Below, piece by piece: positions 24,205-34,862 of a DNA stretch of 64,000 nt. The stretch is from Ectocarpus siliculosus. Its lineage: Eukaryota > Sar > Phaeophyceae > Ectocarpales > Ectocarpaceae. The notes below the pieces were generated by a model. That model made no database searches, was not told the DNA's origin, and was given only the letters and a program-made list of their open reading frames with translations. Numbering within the stretch: the stretch's first letter is position 1; every line of letters begins with the position of its first letter. The stretch spans positions 603,759 through 667,758 of the forward strand of contig FN649743.1 in NCBI GenBank assembly GCA_000310025.1, in the 5' to 3' direction. The position numbers and the translations under genes are program-made.

Positions 24205-25704
24205 GCAGACGCGTTTCAGGGCTCCAGAGAATATCCACGGCTGAACCTGCCAGGCGCTTTTTCATCGCGGAGGGGGAATCAGGTGGGCGGACTGGGCGCC
24301 ATGTGCACAACGTTTACTGTAGTGGCGAGGGATCACTGGTTGCTACCACCGCCTGTGAGACTCGAAGTGAAGCATCGTGGCTGCGGCATAATGCGCGTTC
24401 CCCCCCTGCCTCCTCCGGGCCCGCAAATATTTCATGGCACCGGATTGCACCGGATACAACAAAACGGAGGCACACTCTCTCCCACAGCACTCATGTCGCT
24501 GCCGCTGAATGGCATAGTTTATGCCTTTAAAACAAATGCTCTCTGTGCCAGGGATCATGTTAATATGCTGTAGACAGAAAATTGTCGTCGGCGTCTGCCC
24601 TTTGGACCATATAGAGTCCCCTCGATACTTTTTGTTGTTAATCGCACCCGTTCAATCACGCGCAACCGACTTGACAAAGGCCGACACCTCGCACATGACT
24701 GACAGCACCGAGCATAGACGCACAGTACACGTCGGCCGTACTTGTAACCCTACCGCAAGCCAATTGCGGGTAGGGCAGGTTTGGTAGCACGCACGTATCC
24801 AAACCACGCTTTATTTTTCCTGTGAAACCCACACACACGTTGAATCACACGTAGCAGCCATGATATCGCCGAAACACGTCGCAGCTGATTTGACAGCATA
24901 GAGCATAGGCTCGCAGCACACGACGGCCGTACTTGCTGACCTACCGCAAGCTGCTTAGGGTTAGCGCAGCATTGCAGCTCGCACGGCGTATCTACAGCGG
25001 CAGCAGCACGCTTGACACAGCACACAGCAGTACGCGGCAGCAGTGAATTTTTCTTTCGCGTTTGCACACGGCAATAAAGTCCCGTGCGCGTCCCTATCCA
25101 TCACAACGAAAGCAGGGGTAGTTGTGGCCGCTGTCGTGCGCCCAGCACATCAATCTATAAATTAGACGCCCGCCCTGAATATATTTCTTCTTCAAGTTTG
25201 CTACTTTAGAAAAGTGCTTTAATTACCTTTCGAAATGCAGTACCAAGCAAGGTCTCATGCGCATTGCATGAAGACGGGCTGTGTATCTCATGTGTTTGTG
25301 GGCAGTTTGATAACGCTCGCATGTCGTACAAAACATCGCGACCGGGGTCATTCTACATTGGAGCCAGCTCTGGGGACAACAACTTGCCAGCGAAATATCA
25401 GACTTCTACGATGTCCTGTGATTATGGCAGATTTGCAGCGAGAACCGAATCTGAATCCAAACAACACCACAAACAAAAATGTTCAACACTGCGGGTGCAT
25501 GCGCTACGACTTGTCGACAGTAGCAGCGTCTCACTTGACCCGCTGCGAAGTGTAATAGAGCGAACAAACGTAGGTGCTGTTGGACAGCGATATGGAAGCA
25601 GCGAATGAATGGATGGATGAATGAATGCGGAAGAGTAGGGCAAACAATTCACTACAACAACTAACGAATACAATCAATAGTTGGGAAAGGGTCCACCTAG
25701 CCCG
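24205..25704. other. Intergenic, weak internal duplication
   Basis: No gene recognised. Two related segments (about 24700-24790 and 24890-24970) share GGCCGTACTTG and ACC(C)TACCGCAAGC, suggesting an old local duplication. Confidence 0.4.
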
Positions 25705-25960
25705 TATTGATCCGCATTGATTGGAATCAACTACATAGTCACCCAAGATTCTGAGCCTGTAGCTGATTGGAACCAACTAGATACCCAAGATTATCAGTCA
25801 GTATTTGATTGGAATCATCTACTTGTTGCACAACATTCTGACCGAGTAGTAGTTGGTTGGAAACAACTAGTTGCAAAATGTTCTGATCGAGTAGTTGTTT
25901 GGAAACAAGTAGTTGCACGTGGTTCTCACCGAGTAGTTGTTGTCGAACAAATACACCCAG
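25705..25960 (+). repeat. About 48-bp minisatellite, open in frame
   Basis: About five imperfect units resembling ATTCTGACCGAGTAGTAGTT followed by GGAAACAACTAGTTGCA. Being a multiple of three in period, it keeps a frame open (25717-26091) with a 16-residue repeat such as HSDRVVVGWKQLVAK. The opposite strand is also open across it. I do not count this as a proven gene: there is no recognisable domain and no splice context. Confidence 0.7.
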
Positions 25961-27663
25961 GTACATATCGTAGTTGTACGGAGATAATTGACGCATATCG
26001 TTTTGATGGGTTTCAGAATCGGTTCGCCAAGGATTGTCTGGGCGGAACGCCCCCCCGGGGTATATGCTGTAGCAAGTTTTCGCAACTTTAGCCGTTAACC
26101 GCACGCGCCACGGAGGCCTACCAAGCTCCGAGCACGAGCGTCATTCCATTTCCGACGAGCCTCGTGCGTAGCCCTGAGAAGGAATCGCGAGAAGAGACTC
26201 GCTGCCGCGAGAGAAAGAAAGGCCGAATCATAAAGAGTGACTAAATCTTATTCGTACACAGTCACCCGTCTCGTTTCGATGATTTATTGTCGTTAACGCG
26301 AGGAAGTTTCCCTGGACAGTATCGCATCATCCCCAGGATCAATGGAGGCGTGCACGTACGATGCACCTTGACAAGCGAGGATCACTGCGTATGAAATTTG
26401 GCGGGCAAAGTCGTGGAAGTGTTCCGATTTTTTTTCTCGCACTTGTTCCAGAAATCAAACAGGTTCAATGTTGATTATATAACTCTTAGATATAACCAAG
26501 TACCAACAGCCTGGTCGACGGTGGTACGCGTATGAACACACCACGGTTCCTCTGAGCGGTATTCCAGTAGTGCACTACAAGGACACGGAATGATATCACT
26601 TCTTCCACGAGAAAACACGAAAGGTGGCCAGTTCCTCCCCTGCCCCTTCCTCTACGCTTGACTTGAGATTTATCAGTGAACGAATTTACAGCTAGCGACC
26701 GAAAGAAGGTAGTATCGGGAAGGGCCGGCAGTTAAGAAACGTCAAGGTCGGCTCAAGGGTTAGATTTTGGCCCAAAAAACAAAATTGGCAGAGTCCCCGC
26801 ACATTGTGTTGAGTGCGGGTTCTGAACCCCGAGTTTTCGTTTATTTTCCATCCCTTCCATTCCGTTTCCTTCCGCTTCATAAACCTTGTTGTAGTCTTTG
26901 CCATGACCAGCAACGCCCTCGGCGGTGGGCAGTCAGTAGAGCGCCTCCATTCGGTCGCGCTTCTCAACCTTTGCAACTTGCAACAAAGATTGTCAGTGTT
27001 GAGACTCTCTCACACGGGATACAGTGCACATGCTCACCAACAAGTCGTTTTCCACTACAGCAAGGCGGCAAATCATTGATATTTATTGCTCCACCTCTTT
27101 TGCCAAACGATGGTAACCAGTTGGAGTCGCTGCCACCGGCGTGACAACACCTATCCAACGCACCATTGCAACCACAAACGAGGCAATCATTTGATTTATA
27201 GTTGGCAAACACTCCGTAGTCTACAAATGAGTTGTTTTTGTGACCGGTGGGCCAACCACGGAGCAAGACCAAGGGCTCTGGCTCGAGATTCCCAACTCAA
27301 AGCCGGCCGCAAACGAAGTTGTCGCAGTGTATAAGCGTTGATGTTTCGCATGATGAAGCATGCGGGCGAGAGCTACCAACTCGGACCAAATTCGGACTCG
27401 GTCATGGCACCTCTACGGGCATAGTAGGTATTACTGGCGGGTGTCTTCTCTGTGCTTTGGTTGTGGTCGCGTTTGTCAGCGTGTTTCAAACCGCCTCCAA
27501 GTTTCGGTAAGACTTTGGAAGAGCATCCCTCCGAAATTTGTAACTTGTTGGTCCGACCTCAACCTTCAACCTCAACGCCCTGGTAAATATCATACATCCT
27601 CCCTGAGCTAGAGTCCAAATTTGTTTCTCGGTTTTATTTTTTCAACCAGGACGACAAACAGCC
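25961..27663. other. Intergenic / possible 5' leader of the orphan ORF
   Basis: No confirmed gene. A short frame at 27247-27510 ends in a plausible membrane helix (GIVGITGGCLLCALVVVAF), but nothing else supports it. A potential 5' UTR intron is visible from GTAAATATC at 27582 to a T-rich CAACCAG ending at 27646. Confidence 0.4.
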
Positions 27664-28353
27664 ATGTCTGAGCCAAGGTGGTTCATGGAGTGGAAAAAAC
27701 ATGGAACGGACTCGCACTACATGAAAGGACACCACGAGTACGGGCAAATCACGACCGAGACAGGTAGTCCGTTCGCGTTCGACGGCTTCCGCGTCAGGCA
27801 TTTGTTCAAGGCCGATCCCAAGCTGTGGAAGATATCCCTTTCGGGTTTCCGTCGACCCTTCCGCGGCGTCGGTGATCAACCCACCCACACTATTCGCAAC
27901 GATCCCAACCCTCAGCGTTACATGTTCGTGGACTCCCGGCCGGAACACAACTGGACCATGTTGCAGAAGAATTTCGATTCCGGCGGCATTGCCGGTGAAT
28001 TCTTCATTGAGCACGCCGACGTCGACAATATTCGGAAGCTTGAGGCCAGCGCCCAACGACTCATTGCCGCAGACTTCCTAAATGGAGGAAAGATGGAAGG
28101 GAAGGCAGACTACTGCATCCCCGTTTACATCATCTGCGCACTCAACGGAGGCGAGTCCTACCTCGGCCTCGACGATCACGACAACGTCATTCGCACGGAT
28201 GCCCCCCACGTGTGGTACTTGGGCCGCGGCCGGAACGCAATTGCGAAGAGGAACATTTCGGACGCCGCCATGAAGGTATTCGATCGCTCGGTGGCCTCGG
28301 CTGCGGCCGCCGCGACTGGGGTATCCGCGGCTGCTGACCATGGTGGCAGCTAG
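27664..28353 (+). CDS. Intact orphan protein, 229 aa, single exon
   Basis: A clean ATG-to-TAG frame with balanced amino acid composition, far longer and more protein-like than neighbouring shadow frames. A pyrimidine tract and AG 17 bases before the ATG suggest a spliced 5' leader. The N-terminal half has many aromatic and charged residues (PRWFMEWKKHGTDSHYM, FDGFRVRHLFK, MFVDSRPEHNWTMLQ). The second half has hydrophobic strands followed by GGESYLGLDDHDNVI and PHVWYLGRG, a pattern that recalls beta-trefoil (fascin- or ricin-B-like) strands. I do not recognise the family, and that resemblance is only a hint. The C-terminus is an Ala-rich tail. There is no signal peptide or membrane helix. It is isolated between retroelement remnants, so it could be a lineage-specific gene or a domesticated or captured sequence. 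Confidence 0.65.
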   Translation: MSEPRWFMEWKKHGTDSHYMKGHHEYGQITTETGSPFAFDGFRVRHLFKADPKLWKISLSGFRRPFRGVGDQPTHTIRNDPNPQRYMFVDSRPEHNWTMLQKNFDSGGIAGEFFIEHADVDNIRKLEASAQRLIAADFLNGGKMEGKADYCIPVYIICALNGGESYLGLDDHDNVIRTDAPHVWYLGRGRNAIAKRNISDAAMKVFDRSVASAAAAATGVSAAADHGGS

Positions 28354-29070
28354 GGTGCTGCTCTTCCCCATGTTCAGCGGAAAGTCCCCAACATTCCAAA
28401 TATCGGAGGTTTCTTGATTCGACGCTCTGACTGAGCTTGCTGGGATATTTGTCAGGAGAAGTGCTTGCGGCTGGTTTCGCGGCGTGGCGATTACAGTCGT
28501 AGTAGAAGTAAAGAAACCGGCGGCACCCTTGACCAGGCATGTTTCGGACGGTGCAAGTACGGTGCGCGACTCGGGGTTGAGGCAATAATGTAGGGGGGTG
28601 CACGAGGGGCATATCCGAATCCACTACCACTCCCTGTAAGGAGTTCGTGCGGTTGACTTGAGATCCGAGGGCCAACACGCTGAATCCCTCACCAAGCCGC
28701 TCAATAGTCGTTTCGACTACAACAGAAATACCGCAGCTTTTTTCATGAAAAAATCCTTGATATTGTTTTCGGTTTCGGGCGCAAACTATTGTTTGACGCC
28801 TGCTGGGGTGCAACATCATGCTGGAAGAAGGGGGCGGTAATGATGTGATACAAACACAGCCTTAGCAGCGTGTGTAGTAGGTAGAGGATCTGAAAGTCCT
28901 GTCATATGGTTTTGGATTGTTCTGGGCTGTTGGGTAATCAATACCACGCGTTTTTTTCTGCACTATAAAATCATGAATTCGATATGGAGTACGTATTCGA
29001 CGCGTGTTTGGCTTACACCAGAGTTTGTTCAACTTCGAGAGTATGATATAAGCAGTATATTGGTGCGCGC
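28354..29070. other. 3' flank of orphan ORF, no feature recognised
   Basis: Probably includes the orphan gene's 3' UTR. No further gene, RNA or repeat was recognised. Confidence 0.4.
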
Positions 29071-30039
29071 AGTGTCGGGTCTGGGGGGCAGTTCGCTATG
29101 GATTTTGTTGTGGCGTTTGCAGTTGCGACGGATCTGGGGGGCTGTTCGCCATGCATGTGTGGTTTTGCGATATTCTGTTCGCACAGCGGCGAGAGACTGA
29201 ATGCACGCGATTTCATGTAGGAGTCAGCTACATATACTGTAGCGGGGCCCGGCGTACGTAGCACGCTTGTTTCGTGTTTCTGTGATGTTCCTCTTCGTCG
29301 GAGATTTCTGAGATTCTACTTCGTCGCAGTTCATCTTGAGGCGGAAATGGCTCGTGTTTGACGTACGCTAGTCTATGTACGTATGACTGCGTAGCATATA
29401 TATTTGATTCACACTGAATCTTGAGATCCAGGAATCGCCTCCGATGCGTTGATATGTACGGCATTCCTGTTCGTGTTTGTTTTTGGTTAGTTTTTTTCTG
29501 GGTTTTGACTTGTTTTTATTTTTGACCCGAACTTTGTGTTGCATGCGAAATTCAATGATAACTGCCGTAATCTGCTGTTTGTTCTGCTGTCCAGAAGCAT
29601 GGGGGGGGGATTTGTGTACCATGTTTCTAGTCGCAGCACCTGCAGAGCAGAGTGCTTTTGGAGTTTTGTTCAAGTTGGATTTGTTTCGTTATGGTTTTCT
29701 TTGCGTTTTTTTCGTTCTGCTGTGTTTTGCGTCGAGAATCAGGGAGAGGGGGTGAATGTGTTGTCATGATTCCAGACGCACCACCAGCGAATGCATTGAT
29801 GCTTTGCTTGTGTAAGCAAGGCATGTTTCAGCTGGGGGGCTGTTTCGTGCACTTTGATGTTTTGAGATTCTCTGTCGATTGCAAAGGAGAGGGAGAAAGC
29901 GCAGGCAGATCTGTACGTATGTTGCGGGGAAATGTTCCAGCTGGGGGGCTGTTACGTATTGATATTGGTATTGATATTGCTGTCTTGTGCCACAGTCAGT
30001 GAGAGAAGGGTGGCACATAACTTGTTGTTTCGGGAGGTC

Positions 30040-31297
30040 TTGCAGCAGGCGAGCTGTTTGCATGTTGCAATATTTTCTATCGTTTATTGGACAACAGCTG
30101 AGGCACCGATTCGCATGTGCGCGCTGTTTAGGATTTGGTCCTTGGACGTTGCATTGGAGGAAGGATTTGACATGTTTTGACGAGTAATGGTTGGGGTCTT
30201 CGTACGTTCCAAATGCTCGTTTTGATTGGTCAAGACGTTGAAACTTCGTTTTGTTCGAGGATGTTGTGTCAACTCTTTTGAAGCGGTTTTTCCAGATCTG
30301 TCCGTCACCGTGCCGACGCTTTTCTGATGTAGCGCAGATACTTGTTGGGTACTCTTCTGAGGATGATTCTGTTGTGCTGACGGTTTGAGATTATATCCAG
30401 GGGCGAGCACATTGGGTTCGTGGATAAACTGGTGGAGACGCATTGTGTTCAATGCTTACCCAGTTTTGTAGAGGATGTTTCTCAAGTGGTTATTTTGTGT
30501 TTTTGTATTGGTTAGAAGGTAGTCACAAAGGACTCGCAGATCGCAATTGTTATCAAGCAGGGGGGCTGTCTGGGGTACTTGGACAAAATATCCGATCTGG
30601 AGAGTATATGTGTGCGGGGGGTATGCTATTGGGGGTCCAAGTGCGGGGCCCCTCGAGAGACTTGTATTTGGGGAGATATTGCAGCAGGGGGGCTGTTTGC
30701 ATGTTACTATATTGTCTATCGTTTCTTGGACAACAGCTGAGGCACCGATTCGCATGTGCGCTGGTTAGGATTTGGTCCTTGGACGTTGCATTGGAGGAAG
30801 GGTTTGACATGTTTTGACGAGTAATGGTTGGGGTCTTCGTACGTTCCAAATGCTCGTTTTGATTGGTCAAGAAGTTGAAACTTCGTTTTGTTCGAGGATG
30901 TTGTGTCAACTCTTTTGAAGCGGTTTTTCCAGATCTGTCCGTCACCGTGCCGACGCTTTTCTGATGTAGCGCAGATACTTGTTGGGTACTCCTCTGAGGA
31001 TGATTCTGTTGTGTTGACGGTTTGAGATTATATCCAGGGGCGAGCACATTGGGTTCGTGGATTAACTGGTGGAGACGCATTGTGTTCAATGCTTAGCCAG
31101 TTTTGTAGAGGATGTTTCTCAAGTGGTTATTTTGTGTTTTTGTATTGGTTAGAAGATATTCACAAAGGACTCGCAGATCGCATATGTTATCAAGCAGGGG
31201 GACTGTTTGGAGTACTTGGATACAATATCCGATCTGGAGAGTATATGTGTGCGGGGGGTATGCTATTGGGGGTCCAAGTGCGGGGCCCCTCGAGAGA
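30040..31297 (+). repeat. Tandem duplication, two units 637-639 bp apart
   Basis: Segment 30040-30660 recurs at 30679-31297 with high identity by eye. Shared words include GACAACAGCTGAGGCACCGA, GATCTGTCCGTCACCGTGCC and TGGGGGTCCAAGTGCGGGGC. Each unit contains an LTR start. The opposite strand has matching long open frames in both units, which reflect the duplication and not a gene. Confidence 0.88.
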
Positions 31298-31475
31298 GAG
31301 CCCGCGCATGTGTTCTGTCTATGTTCTGTATGTCTGCAAAGACTACTGTGTACATTGTGCTGGAAGGAGCACGGGTGTCTAATAATCAAGGTTATGTTCA
31401 TCTGCATCGGTCTGGGGTTGTCATAGTCCCTAGATCTACTCATATTACCGTGGGTGAGCACGGTAGCCCCCGGGG
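31202..31475 (+). mobile_element. Partial copia-type LTR, + orientation
   Basis: Begins TGTTTGGAGTACTTGG directly after a purine tract (GCAGGGGGAC). It is the reverse complement of 32225 down to about 31965 over about 260 bases, with GTGCTGGAAGGAGCACGGGTG identical in both. It breaks off near 31475, where sequence related to an opposite-strand gag begins. Confidence 0.65.
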
Positions 31476-31751
31476 GAAGGCGCGGGGGCCTCTAACGTGA
31501 AATTTCGCACCTTGCGTTGCCTCCACCAGGTAATCAAGAGCTCGCTCGTTCTCCTCCACAAGCTGTGGCCCGTACCTCTCGATCAGCACGCTACGAGGAG
31601 GGCCATTGATCAAAACCACGGGGTTGTCAGATCTCTGCAGTGTGTGGGCCAAACCCTTGCTGGCCATGAAAATCTCGAACACCTGGCGGAAATCAACGAA
31701 GTTGCCGTCGTAGACAGTCGGCTTTCTCTCCGCTTGCCTCCTCTTGAACAT
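31440..31751 (-). pseudogene. Copia gag-like fragment
   Basis: On the minus strand an open frame runs from 31751 to 31440: a basic start (MFKRRQAERKPTVYDGNF), then FVDFRQVFEIFMASKGLAHTL and a helical end (LVEENERALDYLVEATQGAK). Its place after an LTR and primer-binding-like site on the same strand, and its helical character, suggest the N-terminal part of a copia gag. It is truncated at the junction with the + strand LTR near 31475. Functional gag is not expected. Confidence 0.5.
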
Positions 31752-31924
31752 TAGTTGTTGTGTGGACCCTTCCGCCCATGTCTAATCTCCGGACCTTCCT
31801 CCGGTATACACTCCCCCAGCCGGCCACCCGGCCATATTCCCAGCTGCCTTCCCAGCTTTACAGTTCTCCGCAGCCCTCTCCGCTGCTGCCGCCCTCTCCG
31901 CGGCATGTTGAACATCCGACACCA

Positions 31925-32225
31925 ATCGTCTTTTAAAACGATTAATCGTGTTCGAGGGGCTACCGTGCCCAACCACGGTACTATGAGTAGATCTGGGGAC
32001 TACGTTAACCCAGGACCGATGCAGATGAATACAACCTTGATTGTTAGACACCCGTGCTCCTTCCAGCACAATGTACACAGAGTATTCTTTGCAAACATGC
32101 AGAACATAGACTGAACACATGCGCGGGCTCTCGCTCGAGGGGCCCCGCACTTGGACCCCCACTAGCATACACCCCACACACGTGTACTCTCCCGATCGGA
32201 TCTTCACATCCAAGTACCCCAAACA
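31925..32225 (-). mobile_element. Copia-type 5' LTR with primer-binding-like site, - orientation
   Basis: Read on the minus strand it starts TGTTTGGGGTACTTGGATG and mirrors the + strand LTR at 31202. Immediately inside (31924 to 31913, minus strand) is TGGTGTCGGATG, close to the TGGTATCAGAGC site known for copia elements primed by initiator tRNA-Met. The exact LTR end is uncertain because no clear terminal CA precedes it. Confidence 0.5.
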
Positions 32226-32416
32226 GGGAAAGAACGATGTTGGACGAAGATTGACATTGGTCAATGATTCCCTGATTATCGTGTTCGGAGTATCGTATCG
32301 TGACTGGGAGGCCGAGACGGATACGATTTCCCAACAAGCGTTTGCCTGCCGAGGATGTTTGTGGCGCAGTTTCGTGTGACCCGCAACAAGGAGATTTCAA
32401 TGGGTGGTGGGATTGA

Positions 32417-33430
32417 TTGCCATGGGTGGTCGGATTGAAGCTTGTAGAGGTCGATGCAGATAAGGCAGACGTTGGGAAGCCGCTTCGATCGTTGGGTCGA
32501 TGCATGGTGTGGTTGGAGAAGCAGACTCGTCCCGACGGTCTCAATGCGGTGTGGGCTGTAGAAAAAGGCATTCTCATGCGCAAATATAGCTGGTGCATTG
32601 AAGTGCAGCGTTGAAAGTACATTAGGTTCACGAGAAACTACGGATTCCATTTCAGAAGGGGAACGGCGACGGGGGGTGTCTGCAGTTGTTCGTGGATTCG
32701 GACTATGCGAATATGGGCAAGGACAGGAGGTCTGTTTCTTGGGGTTGGGTGATGTGCACGGGTTCCTGTGTGTTGCTGTTTTTTAGGACAATAAAGAGCA
32801 TAACGCGGTCCTCGACGGAGGCAGAAAACGTTGTGATGGCTGAGGGGTTGAAAGAAACGAATTTTAAGCTGCATGTCCGGAGGCTTTTCTTTCCAAGTCG
32901 CAACGTGGGATACACGAAGGTTTTGGAGGGCAATGCAGGGGCGATCCTTTTGGCAAACCACAGGTGGAGGTCGACCCCCCTTCCCCAATATGTAGGATGC
33001 TCGCTCCCCCTTGTGGAGACGTTGCTCGCTCCCCCTTGTGGAGACGTTGGTCAAGGTCGGACACGTTGGGAACCCAACCAAGGTCTCGAAAGAGGAGAAA
33101 TCGAGATATTTTCGAGGCCCTTGGTTGTGTTCCCCAAGGTATCCGACCTGGACAAGGTCTTCACAAGGGTTCCGACATTATGGGGAAGGGGGCTCGACCT
33201 CCACCTGTGACAACCCAGCAGAGATCCCAAATTCGAATCACATCGACGTGCTTCACCACATTTCGGGAGCACGCGACCAACAAGGAGTTCAAGGTTGTGA
33301 ATGTACCGTCGGAGGATCAGCGTTGCAGACCTTCTCACCAGGCCGTTGCCCAAGGATCCCTTTTAGGCGCACGTTTGGTTGGTTTCGCTCGATGCCTCGG
33401 TATGTATGTAGCTCTTGCTATTTTTGTTTT
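32417..33430 (+). pseudogene. Copia RT/RNase H remnant interrupted by a miniature element
   Basis: In shifting frames the + strand shows the end of a copia RT (KQTRPDGLNAVWAV at about 32517). Next comes the RNase H start at 32686 (FVDSDYANMGKDRRSVSWGW, SSTEAENVVMAEGLKE) and, after the insertion at 32959-33209, the RNase H end (SNHIDVLHHI, then VNVPSEDQR). Stops and frameshifts occur throughout. The continuity of RNase H across the insertion gives the pre-insertion sequence order. No LTR was assigned to this copy. Confidence 0.82.
32959..33209. mobile_element. CACTA-like miniature element nested in copia
   Basis: A 251-base insert begins CACAGGTGGAGGTCGA and ends with the reverse complement TCGACCTCCACCTGTG; terminal inverted repeats extend to about 34 bases with few mismatches. 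It interrupts the copia RNase H frame. The bases AC occur on both sides (32957-32958 and 33210-33211), and removing the insert plus one AC restores continuity of the coding sequence. CAC-starting termini and a 2-3 base duplication are typical of the CACTA (EnSpm) superfamily. Inside are two direct 25-bp units (CTCGCTCCCCCTTGTGGAGA...) and inner palindromic segments. It has no coding capacity. Confidence 0.8.
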
Positions 33431-33778
33431 GAGTTTCGTTTTTTTGCGTAAAACCCTTGTCTTGTAGTCTGCATGGTTGACGCAGAAATTTAAGCCGGTG
33501 GGATGGTTCGAGTTTGTGGCTCTAATGACAAATTCTGGATTAAGTGGCCGAAATATCGCTTCGAGGCCCAGCTCTGAATTAGGAAAAAGAAATAATTGTT
33601 ATGGGTTCTGGCGAGACTGTCATCAGGAACAATCCTCAGAACGATGGCTAAACTCAAAATCTGTTTCTTTGAGAGAATTTTTGAGTCCGAATTTGTTTGC
33701 ACTACCTCAAGAAACAAAACAAAAAAGTCGTAGAGGACCATCATGATTGCCCGAAGCAAGCTGCGATGCCAATGGATT
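33431..33778. other. Spacer, no feature recognised
   Basis: Short frames only. It may contain the eroded 3' end of the copia remnant. Confidence 0.4.
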
Positions 33779-34029
33779 ACATATTATCCGCATGTCAGCC
33801 TCAAGCGTTAACAAAACATGCAAGCAAGTTAAGGGAGGACTTGCTGATCCTTTCTGTACATGATTTTTGAGGCGTGCGTGCGACCCAGGATGATAGAATT
33901 CAAAAGTTTCTCGGTTGTGAAAATGGGGACCGCACGGTACGAGAAAGAAACAGTCAGGACCGCACAAACGATGTGAGAGGAAGGTGCAACGAAGCTTGAA
34001 CAATGGACCAAACCCAGACACTCTGACGC
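33779..34029. repeat. Dispersed repeat family B, copy 2
   Basis: Direct-orientation counterpart of 18889-19170, slightly shorter because of several deletions. Confidence 0.8.
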
Positions 34030-34862
34030 AATGAATTTCGAAGTATTCGATTGGAACGGTTGTGAACGACGACGCAAACACGTTTGCAGCGCTTCATGAA
34101 TCGACTGCCCTGTTGACTACCCCAGTCTTGGCCTGGCATTAGATATCGAGTTACATTGAGATTCTAATGCATGTCTGGGTTCTGTGTTTCTTTCGCTGTT
34201 ATGGTGTATCGTATTGAATCCTGTTTGGGTAAACGGCGTTGTTATGCATACCAATGAACGTTTTCGCGTCAGTTTGACGTGTACGATGACGTATTCCGGT
34301 ACTGAACAGAGGTCGGAACGGGTGTTAATCTGTATTTGTGAAAGGAGCAACATCGCTCTCATGTCGGAACAACAGCGGGACCGCTTGCCTATGGTGCCTC
34401 TTGAATCTCACCCCTCGCCGTGGTTACAGCCTATCAGAAGGTGGTGAAGTTGCTGGTTCGAACATCAAGCTCGGGGCGCCTCTTTTGATTACAGAGACAT
34501 ACTGTGACACACACATCAAGTCCAAAGGTCTATGTCGGCAATAGAATGAAGTATTTTCACGAGGAATATACGCGGACAAGGTCGGAAGTTATTGATGCAT
34601 CCATTGTGGCTGTTTCGAAGGGTAACACGGCTGATTACAAGGCGGCATAAATCCATCTTGTAGTCTTGTAGTCACACTGTCTCTCTCGTACAGAAAGCGA
34701 TGAAGAATCTGTTACAGCCTTGTCTTCTTGACCAACATTCACGCCAGTGAAGAGTAGGGGCCTCGAATGCCACCTCATCCTCCTCCAAGTCTGCGAAAGC
34801 GGCTGATCCTACATAGATTCAAGGGAGTGTTACTTACATACATGACGTTATTCATATAGATA
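34030..34862. other. Spacer, no feature recognised
   Basis: No coding or repeat structure recognised up to the TIR element. Confidence 0.4.

Larger units (their letters stand above)
29085..31475 (+). mobile_element. Stack of copia polypurine-tract/LTR junction fragments
   Basis: The motif (C/G)(A/T)GGGGGGCTGTT or a close variant recurs at about 29085, 29129, 29833, 29941, 30050, 30560, 30683 and 31195, always on the + strand. Each instance reads as a purine tract ending GGGGGGC followed by TGTT, the expected join of a polypurine tract and the 5' end of a 3' LTR. The sequences after TG fall into several groups, and two (30568 and 31202) share TGTxTGG(A/G)GTACTTGGA. No intact pol lies here. 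I read this as accumulated 3' ends of several related copia elements. Confidence 0.6.

Noticed and set aside
30084-31089. Minus-strand frames of 122 and 178 codons with near-identical protein sequence
   Set aside because: Similarity is explained by the 637-bp tandem duplication of LTR-like DNA and not by a gene pair.
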